A stretch of 64,000 nucleotides of DNA from Acidibrevibacterium fodinaquatile (GCF_003352165.1 NZ_CP029176.1:2859501-2923500); one strand, 5' to 3'; numbered from the stretch's first letter, positions 18,732-28,882 are shown. Translations and numbers: made by a program. Notes: generated by a model from the letters alone, not told the origin.

Positions 18732-19790
18732 ATGACCACGACGGCAGATCTCAAGGCGCGTTTCCAAGCCCAGGCGCAGGGCGCGATGGTGCTCTATGTC
18801 GGTTATATCGGGGTCGTTAATCGGCTGTTTGAGACGCTGGCCCGCCTTGGTGCCGCCGAGTGTGACGCGCTGGCGGCGGCGGCGGGGATGGATGCCGGCT
18901 ATGTTCGCCGCTGGTGCGACGCAGCCTATGCCACCGGCTACCTCGAAGACGCCGAGGGCGCGCGTTTCCGCCTGAGCGCGATCGGCGCGGCGATGCGCCC
19001 GGACGCGCCCGAGAGCCTGATGCCGGTTGCGGTGCAGGCGATGCTGTCTGCGCATATGGCCGAGCGTGCGGCGGGCCTGATGCCGAGCGGGGCGCGGCCC
19101 GGCGAGCAGGTTCTGGCCGAGTGCGAGACTCTTCTGCCCTGGTTCGGCCCGATGCTGGAGGCAAGCTACGCCCCGGTTTTCGAGACCACCATCAGCCCGG
19201 CCATCCCGATCTTTGCCGAAATCGACCGGCAAGCCGGGCTCGCCGTTGATCTCGGCTGCGGCAATGGCTGGTATTTGCGGGTGCTGGCGCGGCGCTATCC
19301 ACATCTCCGCGGCCTTGGCGTCGATGGATTTGCCGAAAACATCGCCCAGGCAACGACGCTTTCGCAGAAGGAGGGGTTCGGCGCGCGGCTGACCTTCGCG
19401 GTCGGTGATGCGCATCACCTCACTTTGCCCGAGCCCGCCGATCTGATCGCCATGAACCGGGCGCTGCATCATGTTTGGGAGGGCGGGATCGCGCGTTTCC
19501 TCGACCGTCTGCGCGGCCAGCTCAAGCCCGGCGGCGTGGCGGTGATCTGGGAGCCGAACTGGCCGGCCGCGCGCGCCGCGCTGCGCAAGCCGGGATGGGC
19601 GCGTCTTGCTTTCCAAAACCTCACCGAGCATGTCCAGGGCAATCACCTGCTCGGCGCCGAGGAAATCGCCGCCGCCTTCCTCGCCGCCGGCTTTGCGGAG
19701 GCAACGACGCATCTTTTCGCCGAGGGCAAGGAAGCGGTCATCGTCGCCCGCACGCCGAAGGGCGATCGCCCGTCCGGGCAACGCCAGTAA
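18732..19790 (+). CDS. Class I SAM-dependent methyltransferase
   Basis: A 352-aa methyltransferase. An N-terminal winged-helix-like part (about residues 1-95; AAGMDAGYVRRWCDA) resembles the dimerisation region of O-methyltransferases. The SAM site follows with VDLGCGNGWYLRVLARR and later VGDAHHL and LKPGGVAVIWEP. The ATG at 18732 has GGGAG six bases upstream; the frame is open for 44 more codons but without a better start. It stands alone between divergent or distant units. The substrate is unknown. Confidence 0.87.
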   Translation: MTTTADLKARFQAQAQGAMVLYVGYIGVVNRLFETLARLGAAECDALAAAAGMDAGYVRRWCDAAYATGYLEDAEGARFRLSAIGAAMRPDAPESLMPVAVQAMLSAHMAERAAGLMPSGARPGEQVLAECETLLPWFGPMLEASYAPVFETTISPAIPIFAEIDRQAGLAVDLGCGNGWYLRVLARRYPHLRGLGVDGFAENIAQATTLSQKEGFGARLTFAVGDAHHLTLPEPADLIAMNRALHHVWEGGIARFLDRLRGQLKPGGVAVIWEPNWPAARAALRKPGWARLAFQNLTEHVQGNHLLGAEEIAAAFLAAGFAEATTHLFAEGKEAVIVARTPKGDRPSGQRQ

Positions 19791-19879
19791 GCGACAAAGA
19801 GAGATTTGCGGCGCGGCCTTGACGGCAGCGCGGCGGCGGGCGGAAATGGGGGTAGAACATCGGTTTCAGGAGCGCGTCC

Positions 19880-20653
19880 ATGAACATCGTCTCGCCATCC
19901 CGCCCGCCGGCCGGCATCAGCGCGGAGGAGTGGAAAATCCGCTGCGACCTCGCCGCCCTTTATCGCCTGGTCGCGCATTTCCGGATGACCGACCTGATCT
20001 ACACCCATATCAGCGCCCGTCTCCCTGGCCCCGAGCACCATTTCCTCATCAACCAATACGGCGTCTTGTTCCATGAGATGCGCGCCTCCGATCTGGTCAA
20101 GATCGATCTCGAGGGCAACATCATCGCCGAAGACGGGCAATCGCGGCGGGTGAACGCGGCCGGCTTCACCATCCATTCCGCGATTCACATGGCGCGCCCC
20201 GATCTGATGTGCGTGATCCACACCCACACCGCTGCCGGCATCGCGGTTTCGGCGCAAAAACACGGCCTTTTGCCGATCAGCCAGCACGCGCTCCGCTTCT
20301 ATGGCCATCTCGCCTATCACGGTTATGAGGGTATCGCCCTCGATCTCGATGAGCGTGAGCGCCTCGTCGCCGATCTCGGCCAGCATCAGGCGATGATTCT
20401 GCGCAATCACGGCCTGCTCGCCGCCGGGCGGACCATCGCCGAGGGGTTCAACATCATCTATTACCTCGAACGCGCCTGCCAGGCGCAGGTGCAGGCGCTG
20501 GCCGGCGGGGCGGAACTGGTGTTCCCGCCTGAGGAAGTTTGCCGCCATACCGCGCAGCAATTCCGCCGCGAGGGCTCGCTCGAGCATTACGACATGGCGT
20601 GGGACGCAGCCCTCCGCCTGATCGACGGCGACCGGCCGGATTACCGGTCCTGA
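19880..20653 (+). CDS. Class II aldolase/adducin family protein
   Basis: A 257-aa protein with the class II aldolase fold. Metal ligands are visible in VIHTHTAAG (about residue 113-121) and in ILRNHGLLAAG near residue 175. Family members cleave sugar phosphates or decarboxylate small hydroxyacids. The next gene, an iron-dependent alcohol dehydrogenase, begins 16 bases later, so the two form a unit. Which aldol reaction it performs cannot be told. Confidence 0.88.
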   Translation: MNIVSPSRPPAGISAEEWKIRCDLAALYRLVAHFRMTDLIYTHISARLPGPEHHFLINQYGVLFHEMRASDLVKIDLEGNIIAEDGQSRRVNAAGFTIHSAIHMARPDLMCVIHTHTAAGIAVSAQKHGLLPISQHALRFYGHLAYHGYEGIALDLDERERLVADLGQHQAMILRNHGLLAAGRTIAEGFNIIYYLERACQAQVQALAGGAELVFPPEEVCRHTAQQFRREGSLEHYDMAWDAALRLIDGDRPDYRS

Positions 20654-20669
20654 GCCGGGAGCAGCGGCG

Positions 20670-21848
20670 ATGAATTTCACCATCACCAGCCCGCGTCAGA
20701 TCCTGGTCGGCGGCGGCGTGGTCGCGCGGATTGCCGAGACGCTGGCGACGTTTGGCCTCTCCCGCCCGCTGGTGGTGAGTGATCCGTTCATGGTCTCCTC
20801 CGGCTTGATCCAGCGTTGCCTTGAACCGCTCGCAAAAGCCGGCATTCGCCACAGCGTGTTCAGCGACACCGTGCCCGAGCCGGTCGATACCGTCGTCGCC
20901 GCGGGCGTCGCGGTGACCAAAGGCGGCGATTTCGATTGTTTGATCGGCTTTGGCGGCGGCTCGCCGATCGATACCGCGAAGGCGATGGCGATCTTGGCGG
21001 CCGGCGGCGGCGCGATGGCCGATTACAAGGTGCCGCATCAAGCCGATCTCGCGGCGCTGCCGGTGATTGCGATCCCGACCACGGCCGGAACCGGGACGGA
21101 GGTGACGCGCTTCACCGTCATCACCGATACCGCGCGCGATGAGAAAATGCTGATCGCCGGCCTTGCGGCGCTGCCGCTCGCCGCCCTCGTCGATTACGAA
21201 CTGACCTTCAGCGTGCCACCACGGACCACCGCCGATACCGGCGTTGACAGCTTCACCCACGCGCTCGAGGCGTTCGTCTCGCGCCGCGCCAATCCTTATT
21301 CCGATTCCCAAGCGCTGGCGGCGATGCGCCTCATCGGCGCCCATCTCCGCCGCGTCTATCGCGAGCCGAAGAACGCCGCCGCGCGCGAGGCGATGATGCT
21401 GGGCGCAACACTCGCTGGGCTCGCCTTCTCGAACAGCTCGGTCGCGCTCGTCCATGGCATGTCGCGCCCGATCGGGGCGCATTTCCACGTCCCGCACGGG
21501 CTTTCGAACGCCATGCTGCTGCCCGCCGTCACCCGCTATGGGCTCGCGCATGCCCAGGCGCGCTATGCCGAGGCGGCACGGGTCGCGGGCTTCGCCGCCG
21601 CCGGCGATAGCGATGAGGTCGCGGCCGAGAAGCTCGCCGCCGGCCTGGTCACGCTGAACGCCGATCTCGACGTCCCCGGCCCGCGGCAATACGGCATCGA
21701 CGAAGCAACCTGGAACGCCAAGCTCGATCTGATGGCCACGCAAGCGCTGGCCTCGGGCAGCCCGGGCAATAATCCGCGCGTGCCGGAGGCGGGCGAGATC
21801 GTGACACTCTATCGCGAAGTCTGGGCCTCTGGGCGGAATGCCGCGTGA
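20670..21848 (+). CDS. Iron-containing alcohol dehydrogenase
   Basis: A 392-aa group III alcohol dehydrogenase. GFGGGSPIDTAKAMA binds the nucleotide, IPTTAGTGTEVT follows, and the metal-site histidines fall in DSFTHALEAF and VHGMSRPIGAHFHVPHG. It follows the class II aldolase gene by 16 bases. It may reduce or oxidise the aldehyde formed by that aldolase. Lactaldehyde/1,3-propanediol-type and maleylacetate-reductase-type members look alike at this level. Confidence 0.9.
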   Translation: MNFTITSPRQILVGGGVVARIAETLATFGLSRPLVVSDPFMVSSGLIQRCLEPLAKAGIRHSVFSDTVPEPVDTVVAAGVAVTKGGDFDCLIGFGGGSPIDTAKAMAILAAGGGAMADYKVPHQADLAALPVIAIPTTAGTGTEVTRFTVITDTARDEKMLIAGLAALPLAALVDYELTFSVPPRTTADTGVDSFTHALEAFVSRRANPYSDSQALAAMRLIGAHLRRVYREPKNAAAREAMMLGATLAGLAFSNSSVALVHGMSRPIGAHFHVPHGLSNAMLLPAVTRYGLAHAQARYAEAARVAGFAAAGDSDEVAAEKLAAGLVTLNADLDVPGPRQYGIDEATWNAKLDLMATQALASGSPGNNPRVPEAGEIVTLYREVWASGRNAA

Positions 21849-22073
21849 TTAGAGAAACGTGATTGCGAGCCCGGCCAGGCAAAACGGCAGCGGGGTCCAG
21901 AGAAGCGCCAGAACCAGGCGCGGAATGCCGAAAGCGCCGCCAAAGACGGTGACCACGATCAGCGTCAGCGCGACGGCCATCAGGCCATAGCGCCAGCGGA
22001 GATAAAGCGGCAACCCGCGCTTGCCCTCGGCCTCGTCCAATGCCCATGCCTCCGTCTCGACCCGCTGATACAA
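21849..22073 (-). CDS. Small membrane protein, unknown function
   Basis: A 74-aa protein that I do not recognise. A short polar N-terminus with a run of acidic residues is followed by two hydrophobic segments, LMAVALTLIVVTVFGGAFG and LVLALLWTPLPFCLAGLAI. It would be a two-helix inner-membrane protein. Its stop touches the end of the alcohol dehydrogenase gene, convergent. Codon use matches its neighbours, which supports a real gene. Confidence 0.6.
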   Translation of the reverse strand: MYQRVETEAWALDEAEGKRGLPLYLRWRYGLMAVALTLIVVTVFGGAFGIPRLVLALLWTPLPFCLAGLAITFL

Positions 22074-22216
22074 GGCTTGCCGGCGAAAGTCACGCGGGGT
22101 CTCTCGCCGCGCTCGTCTCGGGTCTTGTCAAGCCCGCCGCCGCGGGCCATGCTTGCTCGGCAAGACGATCGAGACGCCGAAGCAACGGCGCCGTCAACGC
22201 GTCAGGGAGGATTACG

Positions 22217-23437
22217 ATGCGCCATTACGGATGGGCGGCATTTGCCTGTGCCATGCTCGCGCCGGGCTTCATCACCGCCGCGCGCGCCGATGGGCCGCCG
22301 ATCACCATCGGTGTGCCGACCAGCGTCCAGCTCGAGGTTGGGCGTGACTCGATCGACGCGACCCAGCTCGCGATCGACGAAATCAACGCCAAGGGCGGCG
22401 TTTTGGGCCGCCAATTGCGCATGATCGTCGCCGACGAGACCGAAAATCCGCAAGAAGGTGTCGCCGCCATCAATAAGCTCACCGCCGATGAGCATGTCGA
22501 TGTCCTGATCGGCGGCTATACCAGCGGCGTGACACTGGCGCAGGAAACGCATATCGCCGATTCGAAAACCATCTATCTCGAAGTCGGCGCCGCCTCCCCC
22601 TCGATCACCGATTTCGTCCGCCGCAACTACAAGCGTTACCAATATATCTTTCGCGTGAGCCCGATCAACGCCGCCCATCAGGCGGAAGCGCTGATCGATT
22701 TCGGCCTCGGCAAGCTCAAGGGCGAGGCTGGGGTGGAGAAAATCGCGATCGCCGGCGAGAATGCGAAATGGGTGCAGGATCTCGCGCCGATCCTCAAAGC
22801 CGGGCTCGAGAAAGGCGGCATGACCGTGACCTCGGTCGATCTCTTCGATGCCGACACTTCGGATTTTTCGCCGCTTTTCACCAAGATCAAGGCGAGCGGC
22901 GCGCAATACATCATGGTCGTGCTCTCGCACGCCAATTCCGATGTGTTCGTCAAGCAATGGTATGACGCGAAACTGCCGATCCCGATCGGCGGCATCGACG
23001 TCAAATCGCAGGATTCGGATTTCTTCACCCGCATCGGCGGCAAAGCGGTGAGCGAGACCGTCGCCAACAACATCATCCCGGTGCCGATGACGCCGTTGAC
23101 GATGCCGTTTTGGAACAATTTCGTCGCCCGCTTCAAGCGCCCGCCGGTCTATACCGGCGCCGGCTCCTATGACGCCGTCTATATCTATGCCGAGGCGGTG
23201 GCGCGCGCGGGGACAACGGCGCCGGACAAGGTGATTCCGGCACTGGAGAAGACGCATTACGTCGGCACCGAGGGGCTTTGCGAGTTCGATGCCCAGCACG
23301 ACATCAAATACGGCCCCGGCTTCATCAGCCTCGCCTTCGCACAATGGTATCCGGATGGCTCGCGGGTCATCGTCTGGCCGAAGGAGATCGCCAAGGGCGC
23401 GATGAATCCGCCGCCCTGGCTTGCCGGCAAGCCGTGA
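22217..23437 (+). CDS. Branched-chain-type ABC transporter substrate-binding protein (LivK/urea-binding-like)
   Basis: Periplasmic binding protein of 406 aa in the Peripla_BP_6 family. A Sec-type signal (residues about 1-22, ending ITAARA) precedes ITIGVPTSVQLE. Family markers include AIDEINAKGGVLGRQL and DDETENPQ-like segments. The ATG at 22217 has a strong GGGAGG seven bases ahead. It is the first gene of a five-gene importer. Ligands of this family include amino acids, amides, urea and aromatic acids; none can be chosen here. Confidence 0.92.
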   Translation: MRHYGWAAFACAMLAPGFITAARADGPPITIGVPTSVQLEVGRDSIDATQLAIDEINAKGGVLGRQLRMIVADETENPQEGVAAINKLTADEHVDVLIGGYTSGVTLAQETHIADSKTIYLEVGAASPSITDFVRRNYKRYQYIFRVSPINAAHQAEALIDFGLGKLKGEAGVEKIAIAGENAKWVQDLAPILKAGLEKGGMTVTSVDLFDADTSDFSPLFTKIKASGAQYIMVVLSHANSDVFVKQWYDAKLPIPIGGIDVKSQDSDFFTRIGGKAVSETVANNIIPVPMTPLTMPFWNNFVARFKRPPVYTGAGSYDAVYIYAEAVARAGTTAPDKVIPALEKTHYVGTEGLCEFDAQHDIKYGPGFISLAFAQWYPDGSRVIVWPKEIAKGAMNPPPWLAGKP

Positions 23438-23466
23438 GAGCGTTCGTGTGAAGACGGCGTTCGTCC

Positions 23467-24321
23467 TTGCTTAACATCCTCGTCTACGGCGCCGTGACCT
23501 CCGCCGTCTATGCCATGCTCGCGGTCGGCTTCACGCTGATTTTCGGGGTCGCGCGGGTGCTCAATCTCGCCCATGGCGCGTTTTACGGCCTCGGCGCCTA
23601 TGCCGCCTATGTGCTGACCGCGCGCCTCGGCTGGCCGATTCTTCCCGCCGCCATTGTTGCGGTTCTGTTCGTCGCCGCGTTCGGCGTCGCCGTCGAGCGG
23701 GTGCTGATCCGCCCGCTGCGCGGCTCGGCGCTCGCGGTCCTGATGATCACCATCGCCGTCGGCTTGTTGTTCGAGCAGGCGATGTATCTCCTGTTCGGCT
23801 CGGAGGCGCGCAATGTCCCGGCCTTCAGCAACGCGACCTGGAGTTATGCCGGGCTCGATGTCAGCGGCCAGCGCCTGCTCACCCTCGGGGCGGGTGCCGC
23901 GATCATCGCGTTGCTCTGGCTATTCATCAACGGAACGCGGCTCGGCGCCGCCATTCTCGCCCTCTCGCAAGATCGCGAGGGGGCGCTTTACGTCGGCATT
24001 CCCGCCGATCGCATCTATGCCGTGGTGATGGCGATTTCGGCGGCGATCGCGGCCGCCGCCGGCGTGCTCACCGCGCCGTTTCTGACCGTGCAGCCGACGA
24101 TGGATTTGCTGCCGATGATCAAGGCGTTTTCGATCGTCATCGTCGGCGGCCTCGGCTCGATCCCGGGCAGCATCCTCGCCGCCCTCCTGCTCGGCTACAG
24201 CGAGACCATCGTCGCTTACGCTTTTTCGCCGGCTTGGACCGAAATCGTCTCGCTGGTCGCGGTGCTGCTCACCCTGATCCTTCGCCCCGCCGGGCTTTTG
24301 GGTAAGAGAGCGGCGTTTTGA
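23467..24321 (+). CDS. Branched-chain-type ABC transporter permease (LivH type)
   Basis: Inner-membrane permease of 284 aa. The family N-terminus is clear: AVYAMLAVGFTLIFGVARVL followed by NLAHGAFYGLGAY. No ATG or GTG occurs in frame before this block, because a stop lies at 23449-23451, so the TTG at 23467 is taken as the start. About eight hydrophobic segments follow. The stop overlaps the next permease gene by 4 bases. Confidence 0.92.
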   Translation: MLNILVYGAVTSAVYAMLAVGFTLIFGVARVLNLAHGAFYGLGAYAAYVLTARLGWPILPAAIVAVLFVAAFGVAVERVLIRPLRGSALAVLMITIAVGLLFEQAMYLLFGSEARNVPAFSNATWSYAGLDVSGQRLLTLGAGAAIIALLWLFINGTRLGAAILALSQDREGALYVGIPADRIYAVVMAISAAIAAAAGVLTAPFLTVQPTMDLLPMIKAFSIVIVGGLGSIPGSILAALLLGYSETIVAYAFSPAWTEIVSLVAVLLTLILRPAGLLGKRAAF

Positions 24322-25235
24322 ACGCGCGGCAAGCAAGCGGGGGGATCGTCGTTCTCGCGGCGCTGGCGGCGCTGCCGCTCTTCATTCGCTCCGATTATCT
24401 CCTCGGTATCCTCAGCGTCTGTTTCATCTATGGCATCTGGGCGACGAGCTGGGATTTCATGTCCGGCCTCACCGGGCGGGAAAATTTCGGCCACGCCCTT
24501 TTCGTCGGCGCCGGTGCCTACACCGCGGCATTTCTCAACGGCAAGCTGGGGTTCGCGCCCTGGTGGGGGCTGCCGGCGGGGGCGGCGATGGCCGGCGGCC
24601 TTAGTCTCGTGATCGGCATCCCGACCTTGCGCTTGCGCGGCCCCTATTTCGCCCTCGCCATGCTCGCCGCCGCGACCATCATGCAACGCCTGACCCTGAT
24701 TTTCTGGCAGTATAGCGGCGGCGAAGAAGGGATCCCCGGCCTCGATCCGTTGTTGGAGAGCAAGGCCGCGGTCTATTATCTTTGCCTCGGCGTTTTCGTT
24801 GCCATCACGCTCCTGCTGCTTTGGCTTGCGGGCTCACACTGGGGGCTGATTTTGCGCAGCATCCGTGGCGACGAAGCGGCAGCGCAAGCCGCCGGGATCA
24901 ACGTCACCTTCCATAAAATCGCCGCCCTCGTGGTCAGCGCGCTTTGCGCCGGGATCGGCGGTGTCTTGTATGCGCATTATCAGGAAGCGGTGACGCCGGA
25001 TGTCTTTTCGGTGGCACTTTCGATCAGCATCATCATCATGGTCTATGTCGGCGGGATCGGCAGCCTCTATGGCCCCGCCGCCGGCGCGGTTGTGCTCGCG
25101 CTTTTGCCGGAGTTGCTGCGCGGCCTTGGGCAATACCGGCTTTGGGTCTATAGCCTGGTGCTGATTTTCATCCTGTTCTTCGCCCCCGGCGGGGTCATCG
25201 CGCCGCTCTGGCGCCGTGTTACGGGCGCCTCATGA
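24318..25235 (+). CDS. Branched-chain-type ABC transporter permease (LivM type)
   Basis: Inner-membrane permease of 305 aa. LTGRENFGHALFVGAGAYTA and IPTLRLRGPYFALAMLA are typical LivM blocks, and the EAA-type segment IRGDEAAAQAAGIN is present. The start is a TTG inside a TTGA overlap with the LivH-type stop. The stop overlaps the ATPase gene by ATGA. Two TTG starts in a row in one operon may set subunit levels. Confidence 0.92.
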   Translation: MNARQASGGIVVLAALAALPLFIRSDYLLGILSVCFIYGIWATSWDFMSGLTGRENFGHALFVGAGAYTAAFLNGKLGFAPWWGLPAGAAMAGGLSLVIGIPTLRLRGPYFALAMLAAATIMQRLTLIFWQYSGGEEGIPGLDPLLESKAAVYYLCLGVFVAITLLLLWLAGSHWGLILRSIRGDEAAAQAAGINVTFHKIAALVVSALCAGIGGVLYAHYQEAVTPDVFSVALSISIIIMVYVGGIGSLYGPAAGAVVLALLPELLRGLGQYRLWVYSLVLIFILFFAPGGVIAPLWRRVTGAS

Positions 25236-26005
25236 ACGCCCTGCTCGAAATCGAGGGGCTCAACAAGCGCTTTGCCGGGCTCGTTGCCGTCAATGACGTT
25301 TCCTTCACCCTCGCCAGCGGCGAAATCGCCGGCATCCTCGGCCCGAACGGCGCCGGCAAGACGACGCTGTTCAATCTGCTCACCGGGTTCTTGCCGCGTG
25401 ATTCGGGCCGCGTCCGTTTCGCGGGCGAGGATCTCGCCGGGCATTCGCCGCATCAGATCGTCAATCGTGGCCTCGCGCGCACGTTTCAGCTCTGCCGCCC
25501 CTTCGCCGGGATGAGCGTTCTCGAAAACGTCATGGTCGGCTGCCTCGCCCCGCGCGCGCGCCGCCTTGAGGCACCGCTCGCCCGCGCCCGCGCCATTTTG
25601 GAGGCGGTCGGGCTCGCCCATCGCGCCGCCGCACCGGTCGAGGTGCTGCCTTATGGCGATCTCCGCCGCTTAGAGATCGCCCGCGCGCTGGCCACCAAAC
25701 CGCGCCTCCTGCTCCTCGATGAGCCGTTCGCCGGCCTCGGGACGAGCGAAATCGAGCCGATTTCCGCGCTCATCCGCCGGCTGCACGCGGCCGAGGGGTT
25801 GACCATCCTGCTGATCGAACATCGTCTGCGCGAATTCATGCAGTTGGTGAGCCGGGTCATCGCGATGGATTTCGGCCGCGTCATCGCCAGCGGCACCCCG
25901 GCCGAGATCGTCCGCCATCCCCGCGTCATCGAAGCCTATCTCGGGCGCGACGATGCGGCCGATCCTGCCGCAGAACCCGATGAGGCGCCGCATGGCGCTG
26001 CTTGA
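25232..26005 (+). CDS. Branched-chain-type ABC transporter ATP-binding protein (LivG type)
   Basis: Cytoplasmic ATPase of 257 aa. Walker A GPNGAGKTT is near residue 37; the LivG-type signature region reads LPYGDLRRLEIARAL, Walker B is LLLLDEPFAGL and the H-loop is IEHR. The short acidic C-terminus (residues about 240-257) overlaps the start of the next ATPase gene. This is the first ATPase of the importer. Confidence 0.93.
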   Translation: MNALLEIEGLNKRFAGLVAVNDVSFTLASGEIAGILGPNGAGKTTLFNLLTGFLPRDSGRVRFAGEDLAGHSPHQIVNRGLARTFQLCRPFAGMSVLENVMVGCLAPRARRLEAPLARARAILEAVGLAHRAAAPVEVLPYGDLRRLEIARALATKPRLLLLDEPFAGLGTSEIEPISALIRRLHAAEGLTILLIEHRLREFMQLVSRVIAMDFGRVIASGTPAEIVRHPRVIEAYLGRDDAADPAAEPDEAPHGAA

Positions 26006-26702
26006 GGTCACCGGCCTCGTCGTGCATTACGGCAAGGCGCTGGCGCTCGACGGGATCGATCTCCATGTCGAGAGCGGCGAGCTGGTCGCCGTGCTCGGCC
26101 CCAACGGCGCCGGTAAATCGACGCTCTTGAAGGCGATCTCGCGCGCCGTTGCGGCCACCGCCGGGCGCCTCGCCCTCGAGGGGCGGCCGCTCGACACGCT
26201 TGCCGCGCATGAGGTGGTCGCCGCCGGCGTTGGCCATTGTCCGGAGGGGCGGCATCTTTTCCCGGATCTCACGGTGCAGAAAAATCTCCTCCTCGGCGCT
26301 TATCTGCGCCGCGACCGGGCGGCGATCGCGGCCGACCTCGCGCGCGTCTTCACGCTGTTCCCAGTGCTGCGAGAACGCCAGCGCCAACAGGCAGCAACGC
26401 TCTCCGGCGGCGAGCAGCAAATGGTCGCGATCGGCCGTGCCCTGATGGGCCGCCCTGCCCTTTTGCTGCTCGACGAGCCTTCGGTTGGCATCGCGCCGCG
26501 CCTCAAGGAGACGTTGTTTGGCGCCATTCGCGAGATCAAGGCGGCCGGCACGGCGATTTTGTTGGTTGAACAGGATGCCCGCGTCGCGTTCCGGGTCGCG
26601 AGCCGGGTCTATCTCCTCGAACATGGCCGGATCGTGCGTGAGGGGCAGAGCGCCGACCTCGCGCGTGACGATCACGTGCGCCAGATCTATCTCGGGGTTT
26701 GA
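25992..26702 (+). CDS. Branched-chain-type ABC transporter ATP-binding protein (LivF type)
   Basis: Second ATPase of the importer, 236 aa from the ATG at 25992. Walker A GPNGAGKST, GHCPEGRHLFPDLTV, the signature LSGGEQQM, Walker B LLLLDEPSVGI and VEQDA are all present. Two other in-frame ATGs, at 25953 and 25980, would add 13 or 4 residues; the chosen start gives the usual family length. The overlap with LivG is 14 bases. Confidence 0.9.
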   Translation: MALLEVTGLVVHYGKALALDGIDLHVESGELVAVLGPNGAGKSTLLKAISRAVAATAGRLALEGRPLDTLAAHEVVAAGVGHCPEGRHLFPDLTVQKNLLLGAYLRRDRAAIAADLARVFTLFPVLRERQRQQAATLSGGEQQMVAIGRALMGRPALLLLDEPSVGIAPRLKETLFGAIREIKAAGTAILLVEQDARVAFRVASRVYLLEHGRIVREGQSADLARDDHVRQIYLGV

Positions 26703-26718
26703 GGCCGTCGCCCGGCGC

Positions 26719-26946
26719 CTATTCGACCGTGAAGGACTGCCCGCCGGAGACCACCACCAATGTCCGGCAGCCGCCGGCGAGCAGGCAATCCTCGCGCGCC
26801 GCCGCATGGCTCAGCCGCTGGACGAGAAACACCCCGACCACCAGCAAGAACAGCACCACCGCAAGGCCGGCCAAGCTCGCGGTCTGACGCGCCGCATCCT
26901 CATCCGCCGCAACCTCCAGCCGATAAACCCGGAACATGCGAGCCAC
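26719..26946 (-). CDS. Small single-span membrane protein, unknown function
   Basis: A 75-aa protein. A basic N-terminus with an acidic patch (FRVYRLEVAADEDAARQ) leads to one hydrophobic helix, LAGLAVVLFLLVVGVFLV, and a cysteine-containing tail (DCLLAGGCRTLVVV). I do not recognise a named family. It is convergent with the LivF-type gene, 16 bases away. The composition looks like a real membrane protein rather than a shadow of another gene. Confidence 0.6.
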   Translation of the reverse strand: MARMFRVYRLEVAADEDAARQTASLAGLAVVLFLLVVGVFLVQRLSHAAAREDCLLAGGCRTLVVVSGGQSFTVE

Positions 26947-27042
26947 CCCGCCCTTTCCCGCCGATCAGCGTCCGACTACAATAGGATAGCGGCTTTCGCG
27001 GAGCTTGCGAACAACTTATCGCGATACGATCCAGGAGAAGAC

Positions 27043-27669
27043 ATGACACCAGCTCTGTCGCATCTGATCGCCGCTGAGCCGGCTTTCGCCCCGCTGATCG
27101 CACGCATCGGCCGCCCGACCCTCCGCCCCGAGCGCGGCCGCAGCCCCTATGAGGCGCTCCTCCGTGCGATCACCCATCAACAGCTCCACGCCCGCGCCGC
27201 CGAGGCCATTCTCGCGCGTTTTTGCGCGCTCTATCCCGCCCCCTTCCCCGCCCCCGCGGACGTGATCGCAACGCCAGACGCGCCGCTCCGCGCCTGCGGC
27301 CTGTCTGCCAGCAAAATCGCCGCGATCCGCGATCTCTGCGCGCGCACGCTCGATGGCACGGTGCCGAGCCGGCGGGCCGCGGCGCGGCTTTCGGACGCGG
27401 CGCTGATCGAGCGGCTGGTTTCAATCCGCGGCATCGGGCGCTGGACGGTCGAAATGCTGCTGATTTTCACGCTCGGCCGGCCCGATGTCCTGCCGGTCGA
27501 TGATTTCGGCATCCGCGAAGGCTGGCGCCTGCTGCTCGGCCTCGATGAGCGGCCAAAGCCGAAAATTCTCGCCGCACACGGCGCCGCCTTCGCCCCCTAT
27601 CGCAGCACCGCCGCCTGGTATCTCTGGCGCGCCGCCGACGAGGGCAAGAAGATCAAGCCCGCGAACTAA
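27043..27669 (+). CDS. DNA-3-methyladenine glycosylase II (AlkA-like, HhH-GPD)
   Basis: A 208-aa base-excision repair glycosylase that removes alkylated purines. The helix-hairpin-helix motif is IRGIGRWTVEMLL, followed by the catalytic aspartate region PVDDFGIREG. EALLRAITHQQLHARAA marks the start of the glycosylase domain. The N-terminal TBP-like domain of E. coli AlkA is absent, as in many short homologues. The ATG at 27043 is preceded by AGGAGAAG. It is a stand-alone gene. Confidence 0.9.
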   Translation: MTPALSHLIAAEPAFAPLIARIGRPTLRPERGRSPYEALLRAITHQQLHARAAEAILARFCALYPAPFPAPADVIATPDAPLRACGLSASKIAAIRDLCARTLDGTVPSRRAAARLSDAALIERLVSIRGIGRWTVEMLLIFTLGRPDVLPVDDFGIREGWRLLLGLDERPKPKILAAHGAAFAPYRSTAAWYLWRAADEGKKIKPAN

Positions 27670-27714
27670 GCCGCCGCGGCCCGGGCCGGTAAGACAATCC
27701 GGGGTGTCTCGCGA

Positions 27715-28827
<1,113 letters not shown>

Positions 28828-28847
28828 CGAACATTTCCTTTAAAAGA

Positions 28848-28882
28848 CAAAAGTTTTTTGGTTCTTTTTTGCAAAAAAGAAC
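28848..28882 (+). repeat. AT-rich intergenic hairpin repeat, copy 1
   Basis: Between leuD and leuB, the motif AAAGTTTTTTGGTTC leads into a perfect 22-base palindrome at 28861-28882 (arm GTTCTTTTTTG). The same lead and hairpin recur at 34591-34624 (opposite orientation) and, with changes, at 39419-39455. In leuD-leuB messenger it would form a stable stem and may tune leuB expression or mRNA decay. Confidence 0.7.
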
